A stretch of DNA of 64,000 bases from Nymphaea colorata (lineage: Eukaryota > Streptophyta > Magnoliopsida > Nymphaeales > Nymphaeaceae). The position numbers and the translations under genes are program-made. Location: positions 11,016,183 through 11,080,182 of the forward strand of contig NC_045148.1 in NCBI RefSeq assembly GCF_008831285.2. The letters are read 5' to 3'. Below, in pieces: positions 26,465-38,580 of this stretch. Each line of letters starts with the position of its first letter. Position 1 is the stretch's first letter. The notes under the pieces were generated by a model. The model saw nothing but the letters and a program-made list of their open reading frames with translations, was not told the origin of the DNA and searched no databases.

Positions 26465-26807
26465 ATTCCAGTTTGTAAACATGGATACTTCACAGTCAGT
26501 TTACCTGAAGCATGAGGCTTAACTGTTCTCTTATCATGGCGTAAGATCCGGAAAGGTGGTGTCATGAGAAGGTAGTGATCATGGAATCCCTGCGTACATA
26601 ATAAGAGAGGAATATCCTTCCTAGTGTGAGAAGAACATTAGATCGATTTTGCGTCTCATAGAAAAGACTGATAATTGTATATGGTTTTCTATTTCGCCTC
26701 CTAAATTCGCAACTGTATTAAACATTTAGACCTAGTGTGAGAAAAAACCTATGCAACTTCCCAGTTCTGATATATGGCATCCCTGGTCTGCAATTTAACA
26801 ATGAACA

Positions 26808-26828
26808 TCTCTCTCTCTCTCTCTCTAG
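26808..26828 (+). promoter_or_regulatory. Pyrimidine tract and AG, likely 3' splice site of a 5' UTR intron
   Basis: A pure CT run ends in TAG at 26828, 26 bases before the MTP1 ATG. Some plant MTP1 genes have an intronless coding region with an intron in the leader. This site fits such an acceptor, but the donor was not located. Confidence 0.4.
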
Positions 26829-26854
26829 CAGGGTAGATAGTGCCGACGATCAGA

Positions 26855-28099
26855 ATGCTGTCACCAACCACCGACGAAGATCACATACTCGAGGTCATGT
26901 CGACGGATGAGCTTCCGCTGGCTGTGCCGGCCAAGGAGGTGAACAAGCAGGCCTGTGGTGGTGCAAGGTGCGGCCTCTCCGACAAAAACAGCCGTTCCGA
27001 ACACGCTAAGGAGCGGTCCGCCGCCGCGTGGAAGCTCTGGATTGCCATGGTCCTTTGCCTCGTCTTCATGGGAGCAGAAGTCGTCGGAGGGATCAAGGCC
27101 AACAGCCTCGCCGTCCTGACCGACGCCGCCCACCTGCTGTCCGACGTCGTTGCCTTCGGCATCTCCCTCTTCTCCCTCTGGGCTTCCGGCTGGGAAGCCA
27201 CTTACCGCCGGAGCTACGGCTTTTTCCGGGTGGAGATCATAGGCACCTTGGTCTCCATACAGCTCATTTGGCTCATCACCGGCGTCCTGGTTTATGAGGC
27301 CATAAACAGGCTCATACACGGCAACAAGGAGGTTAATGGCGGTTTGATGTTCGGTATTGCAGCAGTAGGCTTGGTTGTGAATCTGGTCATGGCTTGCTTG
27401 TTAGGACACAGCCACGGACATGGCCATGGCCACGGGCATGGCCATGGACACAACCATGGCCATGGTAAAGACGCCCATGGCCATGGCCACGGACATGGCC
27501 ATGGACACAACCATGGCCATGGTCAAGACGCCCATGACCATGATCATGATAATGAGGAAGAGGGTGACCACCACCCTGAGCCTAAGGAAGATCCTCATGG
27601 ATCGAGGAGACTGAACTATGTCGGTGCTGCTACAGAGAGACCGAATGATAAGAAGAAGAAAAGGAGGAATGTGAATGTTCAGAGCGCCTACCTTCATGCC
27701 ATTGGGGACTCGATTCAGAGCGTCGGGGTGATGATCGGCGGTGCCATCATCTGGTTCAAGCCTGAACTGCGGATCGCCGATCTCATCTGCACCCTCTTCT
27801 TCTCGCTTGTCGTTCTGGGGACGACGGTTCGGATGCTGAGGAGCGTCCTGGATGTGCTGATGGAGAGCACGCCGAGGGAAGTGGACGCCAGGAGGCTGGA
27901 GAGGGAGATCTGCGAAATGGAGGAGGTGGTGGCCGTTCATGAGCTCCATGTTTGGGGCATCACGGTGGGGAAGATTCTCATGTCTTGCCATGTGAAGATC
28001 AAACCAGACGCAGACGCAGACGCTGTCCTCAACAACGTGATTGCTTACATTCGGAAAGAACACAACATCACCCATGTGACCATTCAGATTGAGCGCTAG
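26855..28099 (+). CDS. MTP1: MTP1-type vacuolar zinc transporter (CDF family), intronless, complete
   Basis: Cation-diffusion-facilitator transporters of this group exchange cytosolic Zn2+ for protons at the vacuolar membrane and give zinc tolerance. The first ATG of the open frame is 26855, giving 414 aa, close to the family's usual ~400. A Cys-containing N-terminal stretch (ACGGARCG) is typical of plant MTP1. Six membrane segments follow, with the metal-site motifs H93-LLS-D97 in TM2 (DAAHLLSD) and H281-AIG-D285 in TM5 (HAIGDSIQS). A His-rich cytosolic loop (about 184-249) lies between TM4 and TM5. The C-terminal domain is [20 protein letters not shown]...HELHVWGIT, ending HVTIQIER. The loop contains a 19-residue tandem repeat. 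The 3' end and ~640 bp of downstream flank recur at 43163-44025. Confidence 0.95.
   Translation: MLSPTTDEDHILEVMSTDELPLAVPAKEVNKQACGGARCGLSDKNSRSEHAKERSAAAWKLWIAMVLCLVFMGAEVVGGIKANSLAVLTDAAHLLSDVVAFGISLFSLWASGWEATYRRSYGFFRVEIIGTLVSIQLIWLITGVLVYEAINRLIHGNKEVNGGLMFGIAAVGLVVNLVMACLLGHSHGHGHGHGHGHGHNHGHGKDAHGHGHGHGHGHNHGHGQDAHDHDHDNEEEGDHHPEPKEDPHGSRRLNYVGAATERPNDKKKKRRNVNVQSAYLHAIGDSIQSVGVMIGGAIIWFKPELRIADLICTLFFSLVVLGTTVRMLRSVLDVLMESTPREVDARRLEREICEMEEVVAVHELHVWGITVGKILMSCHVKIKPDADADAVLNNVIAYIRKEHNITHVTIQIER
27420..27533 (+). repeat. 57 bp tandem duplication in the His-rich loop
   Basis: Two in-frame 57 nt units (period measured between CACAACC at 27448 and 27505) encode [16 protein letters not shown](K/Q)DA twice. 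Only a few bases differ, so the loop was lengthened recently without breaking the frame. Confidence 0.85.
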
Positions 28100-28740
28100 A
28101 AGACGACTATGTCATCGGCGCGGGCTGTTCCTGTTTGGCTTTTGTATATTGTGCAAATCCACCTGCCTTCACAAACGCCCACATTGCGATACATATTTCT
28201 TCACCTTTAGCCGACGCTCTTGCTGGCTTTTCATGACGCCGGAATCGTGAAATTTTAGAATTAATATTCTCATCTTTGAACGTAATAATAATTGCATCAA
28301 ACAAAGAATTTTGGTTCTAGATTTACATGTTCCCTATTGAATAACATTCCCAAGCCAAATACGATTTCCGAATTTTGGAGTTTTTTTTATCTTTTTTTAA
28401 AGTACAAGTGATAAAGGTCTTAATCCATGAATTTTAGAATTTTAATTCTTGTTCTATCAAACATGTTATTTTCATTCTGAAATCTCTGAAATCAAAATTA
28501 TATATTATCAAACAGAAAAAGGCTAGAACTTGAATTTTGATTTCAATTCCAACTTGAGATGGAATAAAAATATGTGCAGAATAGCCATTCCTAGCAATGC
28601 CTTCAATTTATTTGATTGCAAAGAACGCACAGATGCATGTATATGATCCAAACAAACATGGTTAATTAGTGTCCCATTTCCTATACAACGAGAAGATTGC
28701 TATGTGCACACTCGTGTACAGGAATAATTATGCATGAAGG
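27878..28740 (+). repeat. Source copy of the segment duplicated at 43163-44025
   Basis: The last ~74 codons of MTP1 plus about 640 bp of 3' flank match 43163-44025 at a constant offset of 15,285 with no indel. I found one mismatch (G at 28736, A at 44021). Similarity beyond 28740 is much weaker. Confidence 0.9.
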
Positions 28741-29284
28741 CAAAATATCCTCCTTTGGATTTTTTACAAAAAAAAAATAATAAAAGGGTAAAAAAATATT
28801 ATTAAAAATGAAAAGCCTAAAATGCCTATTACTTTATAAAAATTTCACAAACTTGTGCACCGACTTGTGCACACAAGTCAATCCCTATATATAATTATGT
28901 TACAAAGTCATGGAGAAATTTTTAGAAACAGAGAAGGGTGACATGGACTATATCATGTGATGAATCTGTTTCAATTTTTGAGTAAAATTCATTATTCAAC
29001 AAATCATGAATCTGTTTCAAAAATTCATTATTCAGTTTGTAACCAAGTGAAGTGGACTTTACTAGGTTCATGATATAATTTATTATTATAATATAGCAGC
29101 ACAATTTGATTGATGATCCTTAGTGCAAATTGAAGTCATCTATATTAATAGCCAATTTGCAATTCCAAAGACATGGCCATGCTGGGTTTGTATGAAAAGG
29201 ACAGCAACTTCTCACCTGAATCATCGGTTTGACTAGCTACAGTACTGATCCAATGCTAGTTAGTTCAATATATCCATGTTTAGG
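28100..29284. other. MTP1 3' flank and spacer
   Basis: This includes the MTP1 3' UTR, with an AATAATAATT stretch near 28284. At 28703-28875 a ~170 bp AT-rich segment is flanked by inverted TGTGCACA-like ends (TGTGCACACTCGTGTACA and CTTGTGCACACA), a possible MITE. The segment duplicated at 43.2-44.0 kb stops inside it. No gene seen after that. Confidence 0.4.
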
Positions 29285-29489
29285 GTTGTCAATGGATCAG
29301 ATTTGAACCGGACATATCCTTAATCTTATCGGCATCTCAGGTACTCAAATATTTGGACTCAAATTCGGATGCAAATACAAACCAAAAAAAAAAAAAAGTC
29401 AGAATTTAAATCCAAAAACTGATTTCATAATCTGGACCGATTGAAATCCAATTTTTAGAATCTGAATCTGAATTCTGAAGTATATAGCG

Positions 29490-29900
29490 CACTACAAGAA
29501 ACATGTCATCTACAAGGGGAACAATGTATAGCTAGCCCCGCTAAAGGCAAATCTACGTATACCACTTGTAAAGATCACCGATATCCATAATAAATCCAAT
29601 AGACGGATATTTGTCACCGGTTTAGATAGCAATAAAATCTTGTCAAATCGTCGGTTGTTTTTCATCTAATCTAGCAAGATTTGTTGTGTTTCATCTATAA
29701 TGGGAATAATTTGCGGCAGACTAAAGAGAAATATTTATCTACCAACTATGAGATATAGATAATAAATCTAACAAACGACTATTATTAGTAATATAATATA
29801 TAGCAATAAAATCCCAAAAATTAAATCTTCGGAGGTTTCTAGCAGTATTTAAGATCACTCTACATCCATCACTGCCAACCACTAGATGGTTGTTGACTAT
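29490..29900 (+). repeat. Dispersed repeat block, copy in duplicon 1, CACTA-like start
   Basis: It starts CACTACAAGAAACATG and carries GGCAAATCTACG, ATAGCAATAAAATC, TCTTCGGAGGTTTCTAGCAG and GATGGTTGTTGACTATTGA. Matching blocks are at 44130-44345 and 48368-48800, and a more diverged one is at 22440-23060. It is followed by GGCGGAGCCAAGGGGGG, a phrase repeated in all close copies. Confidence 0.6.
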
Positions 29901-30635
29901 TGAATGCAGAGGCGGAGCCAAGGGGGGCTGATAGGGCCCGGCCCGGCTTGCTTCACCCCCTCAAAGCTTTTTTTTTTTTTTAAATTTATATTTTATAAAA
30001 TTTTATGTATCCTATATAAAAATTTTGGACAATGATATTTCGGTCAATGTCAAAATTTTGAAACAATAATTTGTGTCCCACCTTCCTTACAATGAAAAAT
30101 TTATGACTCTGCCACTAATTGAACGCACGCTGCACCACGCCAGTAGTCATTGACACTGATTTCATTTCACTTGATTCAGCAACCAATTTTAAGCCAAAGG
30201 AACTATGGCAAGCATGTTCGAAAGTATATTTTTTTTAGGCCTTCCAATTTGTATCTTTTCTATTGAATATAACCTTATAATTGACAGATGCAAAATGTTA
30301 AGGTTTCTAAGATTAAAAAAATCATAATGCTTGTATGTATAGATTATATATTTATAAAATCTTTAAAAATGATGAACTTGACTTTCTTGACTCATAAACC
30401 AAACTCATAAAATTGGTTTTAAATATGGCTTTCATGATTTCTTAATTGATACATCTTGTTGCGTCTTTCGTAAGTCTGGCCTTTCTCCCTTGGCGTGCAA
30501 GAAAGCTCTCAATGATTTATACACTAAAATCTCAATAAACTGGACTCAGAGACCCTTTAAACTGAAATTCAAGAGACCGTTCCCCCCCCTGAGTGTATCC
30601 CTGCCGAGGCAATGTGGCTAACATCATGTATAAAA

Positions 30636-31344
30636 TTCCGGTGGTGGAGCTTCTTTTCCGCAGACGGCGTCTTGGTCGCACATCGCCGGAGCTAACACAA
30701 AGGCGCTGCGTAAGCTCCTTCCAATCTAAGGAGCCAATTTTTCTTAAAAGGAGAGAGAAAAGAGACGAAGAAATTAAGCCCCCTTTATTGGAAGAGAGGA
30801 CGAGTTCAGGGGTGAAATTCTTCAGGGGTGAGCTGAAATACATGACGCAATTAAAAAATTTTATTTTTTTCAATATAATTTCTTTTTTCATTAACCAGGG
30901 TGGGGCCATGGCCTAGGTGGCCCCCCTCCCTCCGCCCATGGATGAGTTCACTTTACCCCCTGTGATGTTTACTCATTTTCTTCTTTTTTTTTATTCAAAC
31001 AATCAAATTGTTTTAAATGAAAGCGAAAAGGAAAAGGATGAAGAAAAGAGGAAAAAAAAATCAAATGACTAATCATCTTTTTGCTTTTCTCTCTCGCTTT
31101 CACTTGAAATAATTTGATTGTTCGAAAAAGATGGAAAAAATGATTATACTTAACACTGGGTGAAATGAACTCGTCCTCTCTTTCAGTAAAGACCACTTAA
31201 TTTCTTAGTCTTTTTTCTCCCTTTTTTTTTCAAAAAAATGGGGTCTGTGGATTGGAAGCAGCCGACATAGAGAGCGCCTTTGACCCTAACTCCGCCTGTG
31301 CCCCAGCCAGACGCCATCCGCCAAAAAGCAGCTCCGCCATATAG
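30636..31344. repeat. Fold-back inverted repeat, copy A
   Basis: The left arm 30636-30808 (GGTGGTGGAGCTTCTTTTCC ... AGAGAGGACGAGTTCA) and right arm 31166-31344 (GAACTCGTCCTCTCTTTCAG ... AAGCAGCTCCGCCATATAG) are imperfect reverse complements over roughly 175 nt. Pairing includes the shared GAAGAAATTAAG / CTTAATTTCTTAG segment. The ~360 nt spacer contains extra sequence, including poly(A/T) and a GGTGGGGCCATGGCC phrase absent from copy B. Open frames across the arms are not protein-like. Confidence 0.75.
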
Positions 31345-31349
31345 TTGAA

Positions 31350-32730
31350 AGTGCTTAAAAATTGGGGCAGATGCATAAAACCCTGAAATAGCTCTTCATG
31401 AATCTATTTTAAATTTTAGGGCACTTTCATTTCAATTATTTTTAAACCATTGTACTTTAAGAATGGTCAGTGGAAATATTTGGATGGATTAAAGCCAGGT
31501 GATTGGATTTTGTTCATATCGAATCCAGAAATGTAGTTGAACGTTCTTTGTGATTAGACTTGACAAACTTTTTGTTTCATCTCACTTATATTGTCTCTAC
31601 TTTAGACCCCAACGCTACTTTGGACTCTGAAGATAGGGAAAAGAGGGGCAGAGTTTCTGCTCGTCGTTGCCTACTAAAACTTAATCTAAAAGCAAAATTC
31701 AAATTAATGTGTATCTGCTTCTACCAATTACTCATTTTGACTTCTTAATATCCTGAGATTAGTTAACGAATATAATGATGTAGCTACTTTTAGAGAGAGA
31801 GAGAGAGAGATTGTATTGTGGAGATTATTCATGGAAATTAAATTGTATTAACAAATTATGTATACTTTTGATATAATTTTCCGTGTGAAATAGCAATTTA
31901 TGACATACTTACCAATAATTAATCAACAAAAAATAAGCTAACCAACCTGTTTGATATACAATAAAGAAAATTATGAAAGATTTAGGTGCATTTTTGTCTT
32001 GTTTCCAAATTCATAAATGCATTGTCTTTTTTTTGTCAAAAAGAAAATAGCAAAAAAGGCGAGTCAAAAGGCCTTCATGATTAAAAAAAGCATGTCAACC
32101 AAAAAAAAGGAAGATTGAGATTTCTGCAAATAAGCAAACGTAATCCGAATCTGGCAGAGTTGGACGTTGAAAAGCCTTAAGTTAAAGAAAGTTTAGGAGT
32201 TCAAAGCAGGAGACTTCGCCTTAAAATAGGTGCAATAAGGAGCACGTTTGACTGCCATGGCGTGTTTGATAAGTTCTGAGTCGGATAAATTTTATAGATG
32301 TGAAAAATATAGATAAATTAATTAAAAAGTTGAAAAAAATATTTTAAAAAAATTGTTTAAAGTTTAGCGCTCTAAAATCGGCCACCAGAACGAATTCGTT
32401 CGTCACCGATTCGATCAGAATCGGCCGAGTCAGGCCGAGTCCGGTAATACTGTTTCATATGACTTTCCTGTCCTTTTAATCAGAACCTCAACCTTGCGAC
32501 TAGAGACCTACAAAAGTCATATTTCACATTGCACCGTACTGTGTTTATCGAGCTGCCAAACACGCCACTGGAGTGTCAAACTTGCGTTCTGCGTCTCGTT
32601 CTTACAAACACGTGAAGGGTGACTCGAGAACATGAAACTCAAGATGCTATGTCCTGAGACGGTCAGTCATGAGACAATTTCCACCGCCATTCAAACACAC
32701 CCTTGGAGATGACTGCCCCTTAACTGTCTT
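31350..32730. other. Upstream region of ARM-like gene 1, no gene seen
   Basis: Shared with 50000-51620. It contains an (AG)n run at about 31793-31810, AT-rich stretches, and a CGCCACCGATTCGATCAGAATCGGCCGAGTC-like segment (31.39-32.43 kb region) with a short palindrome CGATT..AATCG. No coding potential recognised. Confidence 0.45.
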
Positions 32731-32737
32731 CATCTTG

Positions 32738-32880
32738 CACATAAACAAAACGTCTGCACGTTTTGGCTCCTAATTTTTTAGAGAGGACAACCACTTTGAC
32801 ATGTCCTCACCACCACCATTGACGTGCCCCACAAGTTCACCTTGCAAACGACGTCCCACCAAGACCATCATCCCTGTAAG
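32738..32880 (+). promoter_or_regulatory. Probable promoter and first leader exon of ARM-like gene 1
   Basis: Upstream sequence conserved in all three paralogues ends in CTGTAAGAAATC (about 32872-32883 here, 51778 in gene 2, 59307 in gene 3). That fits a splice donor closing a 5' UTR exon. At the position of gene 2's TATA-like TGTATAAAC this copy reads CACATAAAC (32738-32746), so its TATA box looks damaged. The ATG lies some 570 bases downstream, which needs a leader intron or long leader. Confidence 0.35.
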
Positions 32881-33447
32881 AAATCGCAAGCTCTAATCAA
32901 TGTCAGCCAGACAATCATGGATCTTCAACCTTTGCCATGGCACGCATTGAAGGCAATTACAGGGAAAGAAGAAAAGCCATATGCAAGACATGGGTGCCAG
33001 TGCCACCCGCTGACCGCGCCTCTTCTCCCCACCTCAGAATCACGTTGGATTGATTTGACCTTTCGCCTTCTGGTTGTCTTCTTCCACAGCTAGTTGTACA
33101 ATTTGATGTCCAGAAAGTAGCTGGCTTGTCGGCGGTTTCATTAACAGATCACTGTGAGTTTCAATTCAACTTGCTACACGCTAAAGTCTTCGCAGCCATA
33201 ACAAACAACTTCAAGCTGAAGGAAAAGCTCTTGTCATGAATGTTTTCTCCCTTGGGACATTCGAATGCCAGGAGCCATAGGGTGGGTGTCTGCAGCAGAA
33301 GCAGTGAATCAAGGGAAGCCTGAGGTAAGGATTGCATTCAGAAAAGAAAAAAAATTCCGCAGAAAGAAAGTTACGAGCCAGAAGATTCAGCATTTTGAAG
33401 GTGAACAATTCTAGCTTTTCAATCATCTTTCTGCGTCCTGGAGGTAC

Positions 33448-36400
33448 ATGGAGCTTGCTAGTCCAACACCGAGAAATGGGCAGATTGGTAGGCAGATAAC
33501 AGCAAGCTCAGAGAAAAGCCATGGTTCGATGTTTGAGCCTCAGACAGAACCGGAGAAGGAAACTGGACGGATGCCCACCAGCAGAAGCTTAATACAACCG
33601 AGCCATCAAGAAGCACCAGAAAAGAAGCTCACGCTTTTTGCCCTCCGGCTAGCTTTGCTTGAGAAAGCAGCCAGTGGAATTGGTGCTCTCGGTTTTATCT
33701 GGGCAACCGTCGTCCTTCTTGGTGGTTTTGCAATCATATTGGAGAGAGTTGATTTCTGGTTTGTCACCGCCATTCTCTTAGTTGAAGGAAGCAGGATTTA
33801 TAGCCGAAGTCGTGAGCTCGAATGGCAGCGCCAGAGTACATGGTCCATTTCTGATGCAGCAAGGAATAGTTCGCGGGCATTAGTATACGGTTCTGGTCGC
33901 CTGGTTCACATGATCAAGGCTCTCTACCTACCAATCACTTCTACCCTTCCATATTTTGCTCGGCAGCCAAAAGTCACCTCCTCTGCACCAGCAGAGCCGC
34001 CTCCTGACGATCAAACGCAGATTAAGCCTAGGACATGGACGACATCTGAAGTCCCTCTGCTACCATATGCAGGTTGGGTTTTTGTGTCAAAAAACATCAG
34101 CAAACTTCTCTACTGGTTTCAGCTGGCTGCGGCTGTTGCATGTGTAGTGCTTTCATTATTAAGACTATACAGACAAGATTATGGCAATACAGACGCTCGA
34201 GAAGTCCAAAACAGGGCGTCTGCATTGAACATATTCTACAGCCTTGCACTAGCAGAAGCCTCAGTGTTTCTGATGGAAAGAGTCTACTGGGAATGGAAGG
34301 TGAGCGTCAGGAAATTCCTTGAGCAAGTTAACGAGCAGTGTGGTTTTGGAGACTCTGGAATTGCTTGGATCCGTCGATTTTTCTATGATGCATACTCAAA
34401 ATGCGTGGAGGGGAGCGTCTTTGATGGCCTGAAAATGGATTTACTGACCTTTGCTTCAGAGCTGCTGCTGTCAAATTCCGTTGAGGAGCAGTTAACAGGT
34501 GCCCGCATGCTTGTCAAATTCACAGAAAATGATCGGTTCTCCGCTGATGCCTTTCGAAGGATTGGTACATCAATGCCAGCTATGGAGCGGCTTGTTGAGA
34601 TGTTGAGCTGGAGGAACCACAGAGAGCAGGAAATCAGGAAGTCGGCAGCCCAAATAGTGTCAAAGATCACTGGTAAAAAGCGGAATTCGCTACGTGTTGC
34701 AGGAATTCCTGGTGCCTTGGAGTCCATATCATCACTACTACACATAAAGAATGCCAGACTTTCAGATGACGGGATCCTGCAGAAAGGGATAATTATGGAT
34801 GAAGGGGACCATGAATTCCATCTTCGAGGCTTGCATATCTTGAAAAAACTTGCCAACGATCATGACAACTGTGGAAAGATTGGTACAACTAGAGGCTTGC
34901 TAACGAACATCATCAATTCTACGCATGCTGAAGAAAGGATGTTAAATTTTGGGAGTCCTTCACAAATAATGATAGTGGAGCAATCTCTGAAACTAGTCAA
35001 GAAACTGGTAGCAACAACAGGCAGCACCGGAGAAGTTCTGCGGCGGGAGACTTCAAATATCGTCTTCACAATTGGAAATTTGAGGGCTATTCTCAAATAT
35101 GGGAAGAAACATGACAATCTTCAGTCATTGGCAATGGATATTTTAGCAAATATGGCTCTGGATAAGGGTGCAAGAGAAAAAATAGGAAGAACCGGGGGGA
35201 TGCTAAACCTACTGTTTGGTATCTTTTTCTTCGAGGAAAATGCAGTTCAGAATGTTGATGTCACTCAGAAGCTGAGCAGCAATGCAGGAGAAGCCTTGGT
35301 AATGCTGACACTGGAAAGTCCACAAAACTGTGAGAGGATTATACAACTTGGATCTGTTGGTAAACTGGTTGGCTGTCTTGAGAATACCACATTGCGCAAA
35401 AATTCAGCCCGACTTTTGCGAAATCTGTGTGCATATGCAGGACCAGATTTGCAACATAAGCTTGCAGGAATCGCCGAAGCTACGAAAGTTGTAAGTTCAA
35501 TTCTCTTTGTTATTTTGAATTCGCCTGTCCCGTTGTTGCTTGTACTCAATGTTTATAAACTACCACACTCTGATACATTGGCAAAGGACACCTCCGCATT
35601 GGATATATCATATATCCCACTTTCGTAAAGAATTTAGAAATTTTTCTACTCTGTCTCTTTACGGTCATGAAAACTAACAGACATGGAGATTCCCTTAACA
35701 CAAGTTTGGTATTGAAAGAACTTCGTAATTTTAGCAATCAAAACTAGTAGTGATTGCCAGAACTTTCTTTCATTAGTTGGGAGGTTATCATTAATCTGCT
35801 TAGAAATTCATTTTATCCTTTCTTTTTCTCCCTTTTCTGACAGATCTAGAGCCCCTATGCTGAAATTTTCGGCCACCACATCGTTGATGCCTTGACGGTT
35901 ACTGCTGCTTCCAGGAAAAACCATTTCCAAGTGGTTAACTAAATCAGAATTAAAACTTTGAATAGTGTAGATTAGATATAAGAGTAAAACCTATTTACGA
36001 GTTGGAATCACATGAATATCCTGTTCTCTACTAAACAAATCATAAAGACCACATCAGGAAGGAAAGGACATTTTTCAAGTAAATCAGCATTTTCTCCCAA
36101 TCTTTCTCTTTTATTTCTGATATAAGGTTCATATAACGTACACAAGCTAATGAACCTTAAAATGTCATTTTACTGCTTGGACAACCAAATATATCCTGGA
36201 GAAAATCGTAGACAGATAATCTTTGATCTGTGTTTTTTTTTTTTTTTCTCCTCATGAATCAAAACTTATGTTCTTATCTCTTTCTAAATGTCTAAGGTAT
36301 TGAAGGACATAATGTCAGAAGAAGAGAAATGTTTAGAAGTTGCGATCGGACTGGCTGCCCAAGTGCTCAGGTTCACAAATGCTTCGGAGTTTCACGATGC

Positions 36401-36752
36401 ACTTGCATGGGCAGGAACAGAGATGTCAGAACTAGCAGCAAAATTAGTGCAAATTTTACGAAACGACCCAAATCCCTCAGTCAAGGTACCAAGGATGAGA
36501 AGGTTCGTGGTAGAGCTGGTGATAACAATGATGCAGGTGGAGACGCAAAGCAGAGAACTGTTCAAGAAGCTTGAATTGGAGAAAGAGCTCAAATGTGTTC
36601 TAGAGACCACTTCAGAACTTGAATGCTTCAACGTTTTCTCAGGCAGTGTAGGCCTGAGCCCACATACCACTACTCTTCACTCACTTGTAGATACGGCACA
36701 CGAACTGCTGAACAATGTCTCATCTCACAATACCGCAGAATCAGGATGGTAA
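33448..36752 (+). CDS. Membrane protein with ARM-like C-terminal region, gene 1 (2 exons)
   Basis: Exons 33448-35490 and 36297-36752 are joined by an 806 bp intron (AAAGTT|GTAAGT...CTAAG|GTATTG, phase 0), giving 832 aa. After a hydrophilic N-terminus (1-58), hydrophobic segments lie at about 77-98, 102-115, 217-240 and 258-277, each pair separated by charged stretches. Residues from about 310 onward are Leu-rich helical repeats of ARM/HEAT type (ELLLSNSVEEQLTGARMLVK, ILKKLANDHDNCGKIGTTRG, AREKIGRTGGMLNLLFG). The same architecture is found in plant 'ARM repeat superfamily' membrane proteins, some annotated BLE2-like. The biochemical role is unknown. The start is the first ATG, conserved in all three copies. 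Reading on into the intron adds about 46 codons, so intron retention would give a shorter 726 aa form. Confidence 0.85.
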
Positions 36753-38579
36753 AGGAGGTGTATTTATTTGCAGAGACAAACAAGAAATTCGATTTGTTAT
36801 GCAGCCGAGGAATTCAAGTTACCTTGTCTTTCAATATGCAAAGTACTTGTTACAAATTAGAACTCAATCAGTTTGTGTAGAGGGGCTTGAGTATTTTTTT
36901 ACCTGAACAAATAAATGATTGAACAAACACATCATCTTATGATGGCAATGCCACACATCATTCTTCTTTCTATGGCATGAGATAGATAAGAAATGCTTCA
37001 TGATGAGTAATGTCTGAAACTCGAAAAGAATTACTACCGTGCTTGTTTAACCCTCCAGACATGCGTTCACATCTCACAAGCATATGAAGGTTCATTGCTA
37101 CATGGGTGTGAGCAAATGACGCAAACTTGAACAGGATTGATTGAAATAATATGAACCCGAGTCGGACGAGTGGAAGGTGTGAGATCTTCCCACAAATCCA
37201 CTGACATGAGGTTTCATTCTCTTAAGCCAATCATGAGTGGAATGGTTAGCTGATCCACTTCCCCCTCCCCAATCGTGCGGAGAAGCTTTTGCCGCAAGAA
37301 GCAGGGAACAAATTACTTTGAAAAACTAAAAGGCGCCATTACCTTCAGCGTTGAGAACTTCAGACCAGTCAGGTCTTCAGAATGAAGAAGCTCGAACGAC
37401 TGGGCCCTTCTGGCGGTCCAGATTATTTAGTTCTTCAGACTGAAGAGCGCAACACCAACTCATCCTCCAAGCTTTCGCAGCGTCATGAATCGCACCAATC
37501 TCGAGAGTTCAGAGAAGCAAACTTTTGCATTACTGTGGAGCTCAGCCTCTCTGTCTCTCTCTGTCTCTCTTAAAATTTCTTTCTCGAGAAATTCTCAGCA
37601 AATGTGAACTTGTGCAAGGAAATACGAAGCAAAATTTTTGATCACCCAATAATATCACAAGAAGAAATTTTTCATAAAATCATTACCTGTGAAAATGTTT
37701 GGAAGGGTAACCAGAACTTGATCCGGCTCGAATATTCAATCAAATACTTTAGATTTGCTAGTTCTGCGGTGGTTTTTGTCTGGAAATTGCTCTCTAGTCA
37801 ATGCTTAGCCTTAGTATTGATGGTTGGCCTCCGCACAATCACGCCACTATTGGGGGCACGGAGACATAAACGGCTGATTGGCATGATTAATGATCCAAAC
37901 ACAAACATTCTCTTGTTACATTCGTCATTTAATCAAGAGACGAAACTTCCAATTCCTTCAGCAATCATTGCTAGCATAATACGAATCCATACCCACCGGT
38001 TACCAACCCACAAATCTATCTCTACCATTTACTCAATCCTTTCAATTAGTAGTTTCCTTATATTAATTACCAATCTATATGGAAATTAGATCAACAAGAG
38101 GCCTGAGATGCATTCATTGCATCAACTTAGTTTAACATACATAGATTTGTATATATATGTAAGAGACAAAAAGAGAGATTGGTGAACTTAAGCTGTCCGT
38201 TAATAGTTCAAACCTCATTTTGGAGTTACAGCGTTTCAAATAAGAACGAAAGATCCTTCACCTGCAAGAAGTTTTACACGCAATCAAATTTCTCGCTCCC
38301 ACTCTGTGTATATCGTAGGACTCAACCAATTCTTGTGGTTTGCTCTGAATTTCTAGCATGATCGTGCCGTCGAGATTGATGGCAGCTTGGTTTCACAACC
38401 AATTCTAGCCGTCCATTTGGGGGATGGTTTAGAACACGGTCGTGTGCAACTTGCCAACCTGCAGATTAATGCTTAGACAGAATGTATCAATACAAACTTA
38501 TGATGTTCCTTCCCCTTAACGATCACGAGAAACGCATTACGCATGGGGGCACCATGAACAGCGCGAAGATGACGATGCT

Positions 38580-38580
<1 letters not shown>
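36753..38580. other. 3' flank of ARM-like gene 1
   Basis: No gene is recognised. An open frame of 161 codons at 37604-38089 has an uneven, Ile/Leu/His-rich composition with no motif I know. It is conserved exactly at 56563-57048, but so is all the non-coding sequence around it, so conservation is not evidence of coding. A (CT)n stretch occurs around 37545-37570. Confidence 0.4.

Noticed and set aside
27401-28075. A long minus-strand open frame opposite MTP1
   Set aside because: It is the antisense shadow of the His-rich repeat and conserved C-terminus; the plus strand fully explains the region.
30532-30909. Open frames of 107 and 125 codons over the fold-back arm
   Set aside because: They exist on both strands of an inverted repeat, and the equivalent frames in copies B and C differ in length and frame.
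37604-38089. A 161-codon open frame, repeated identically at 56563-57048
   Set aside because: All surrounding non-coding sequence is equally identical between the copies, the composition is not protein-like, and no motif is visible.
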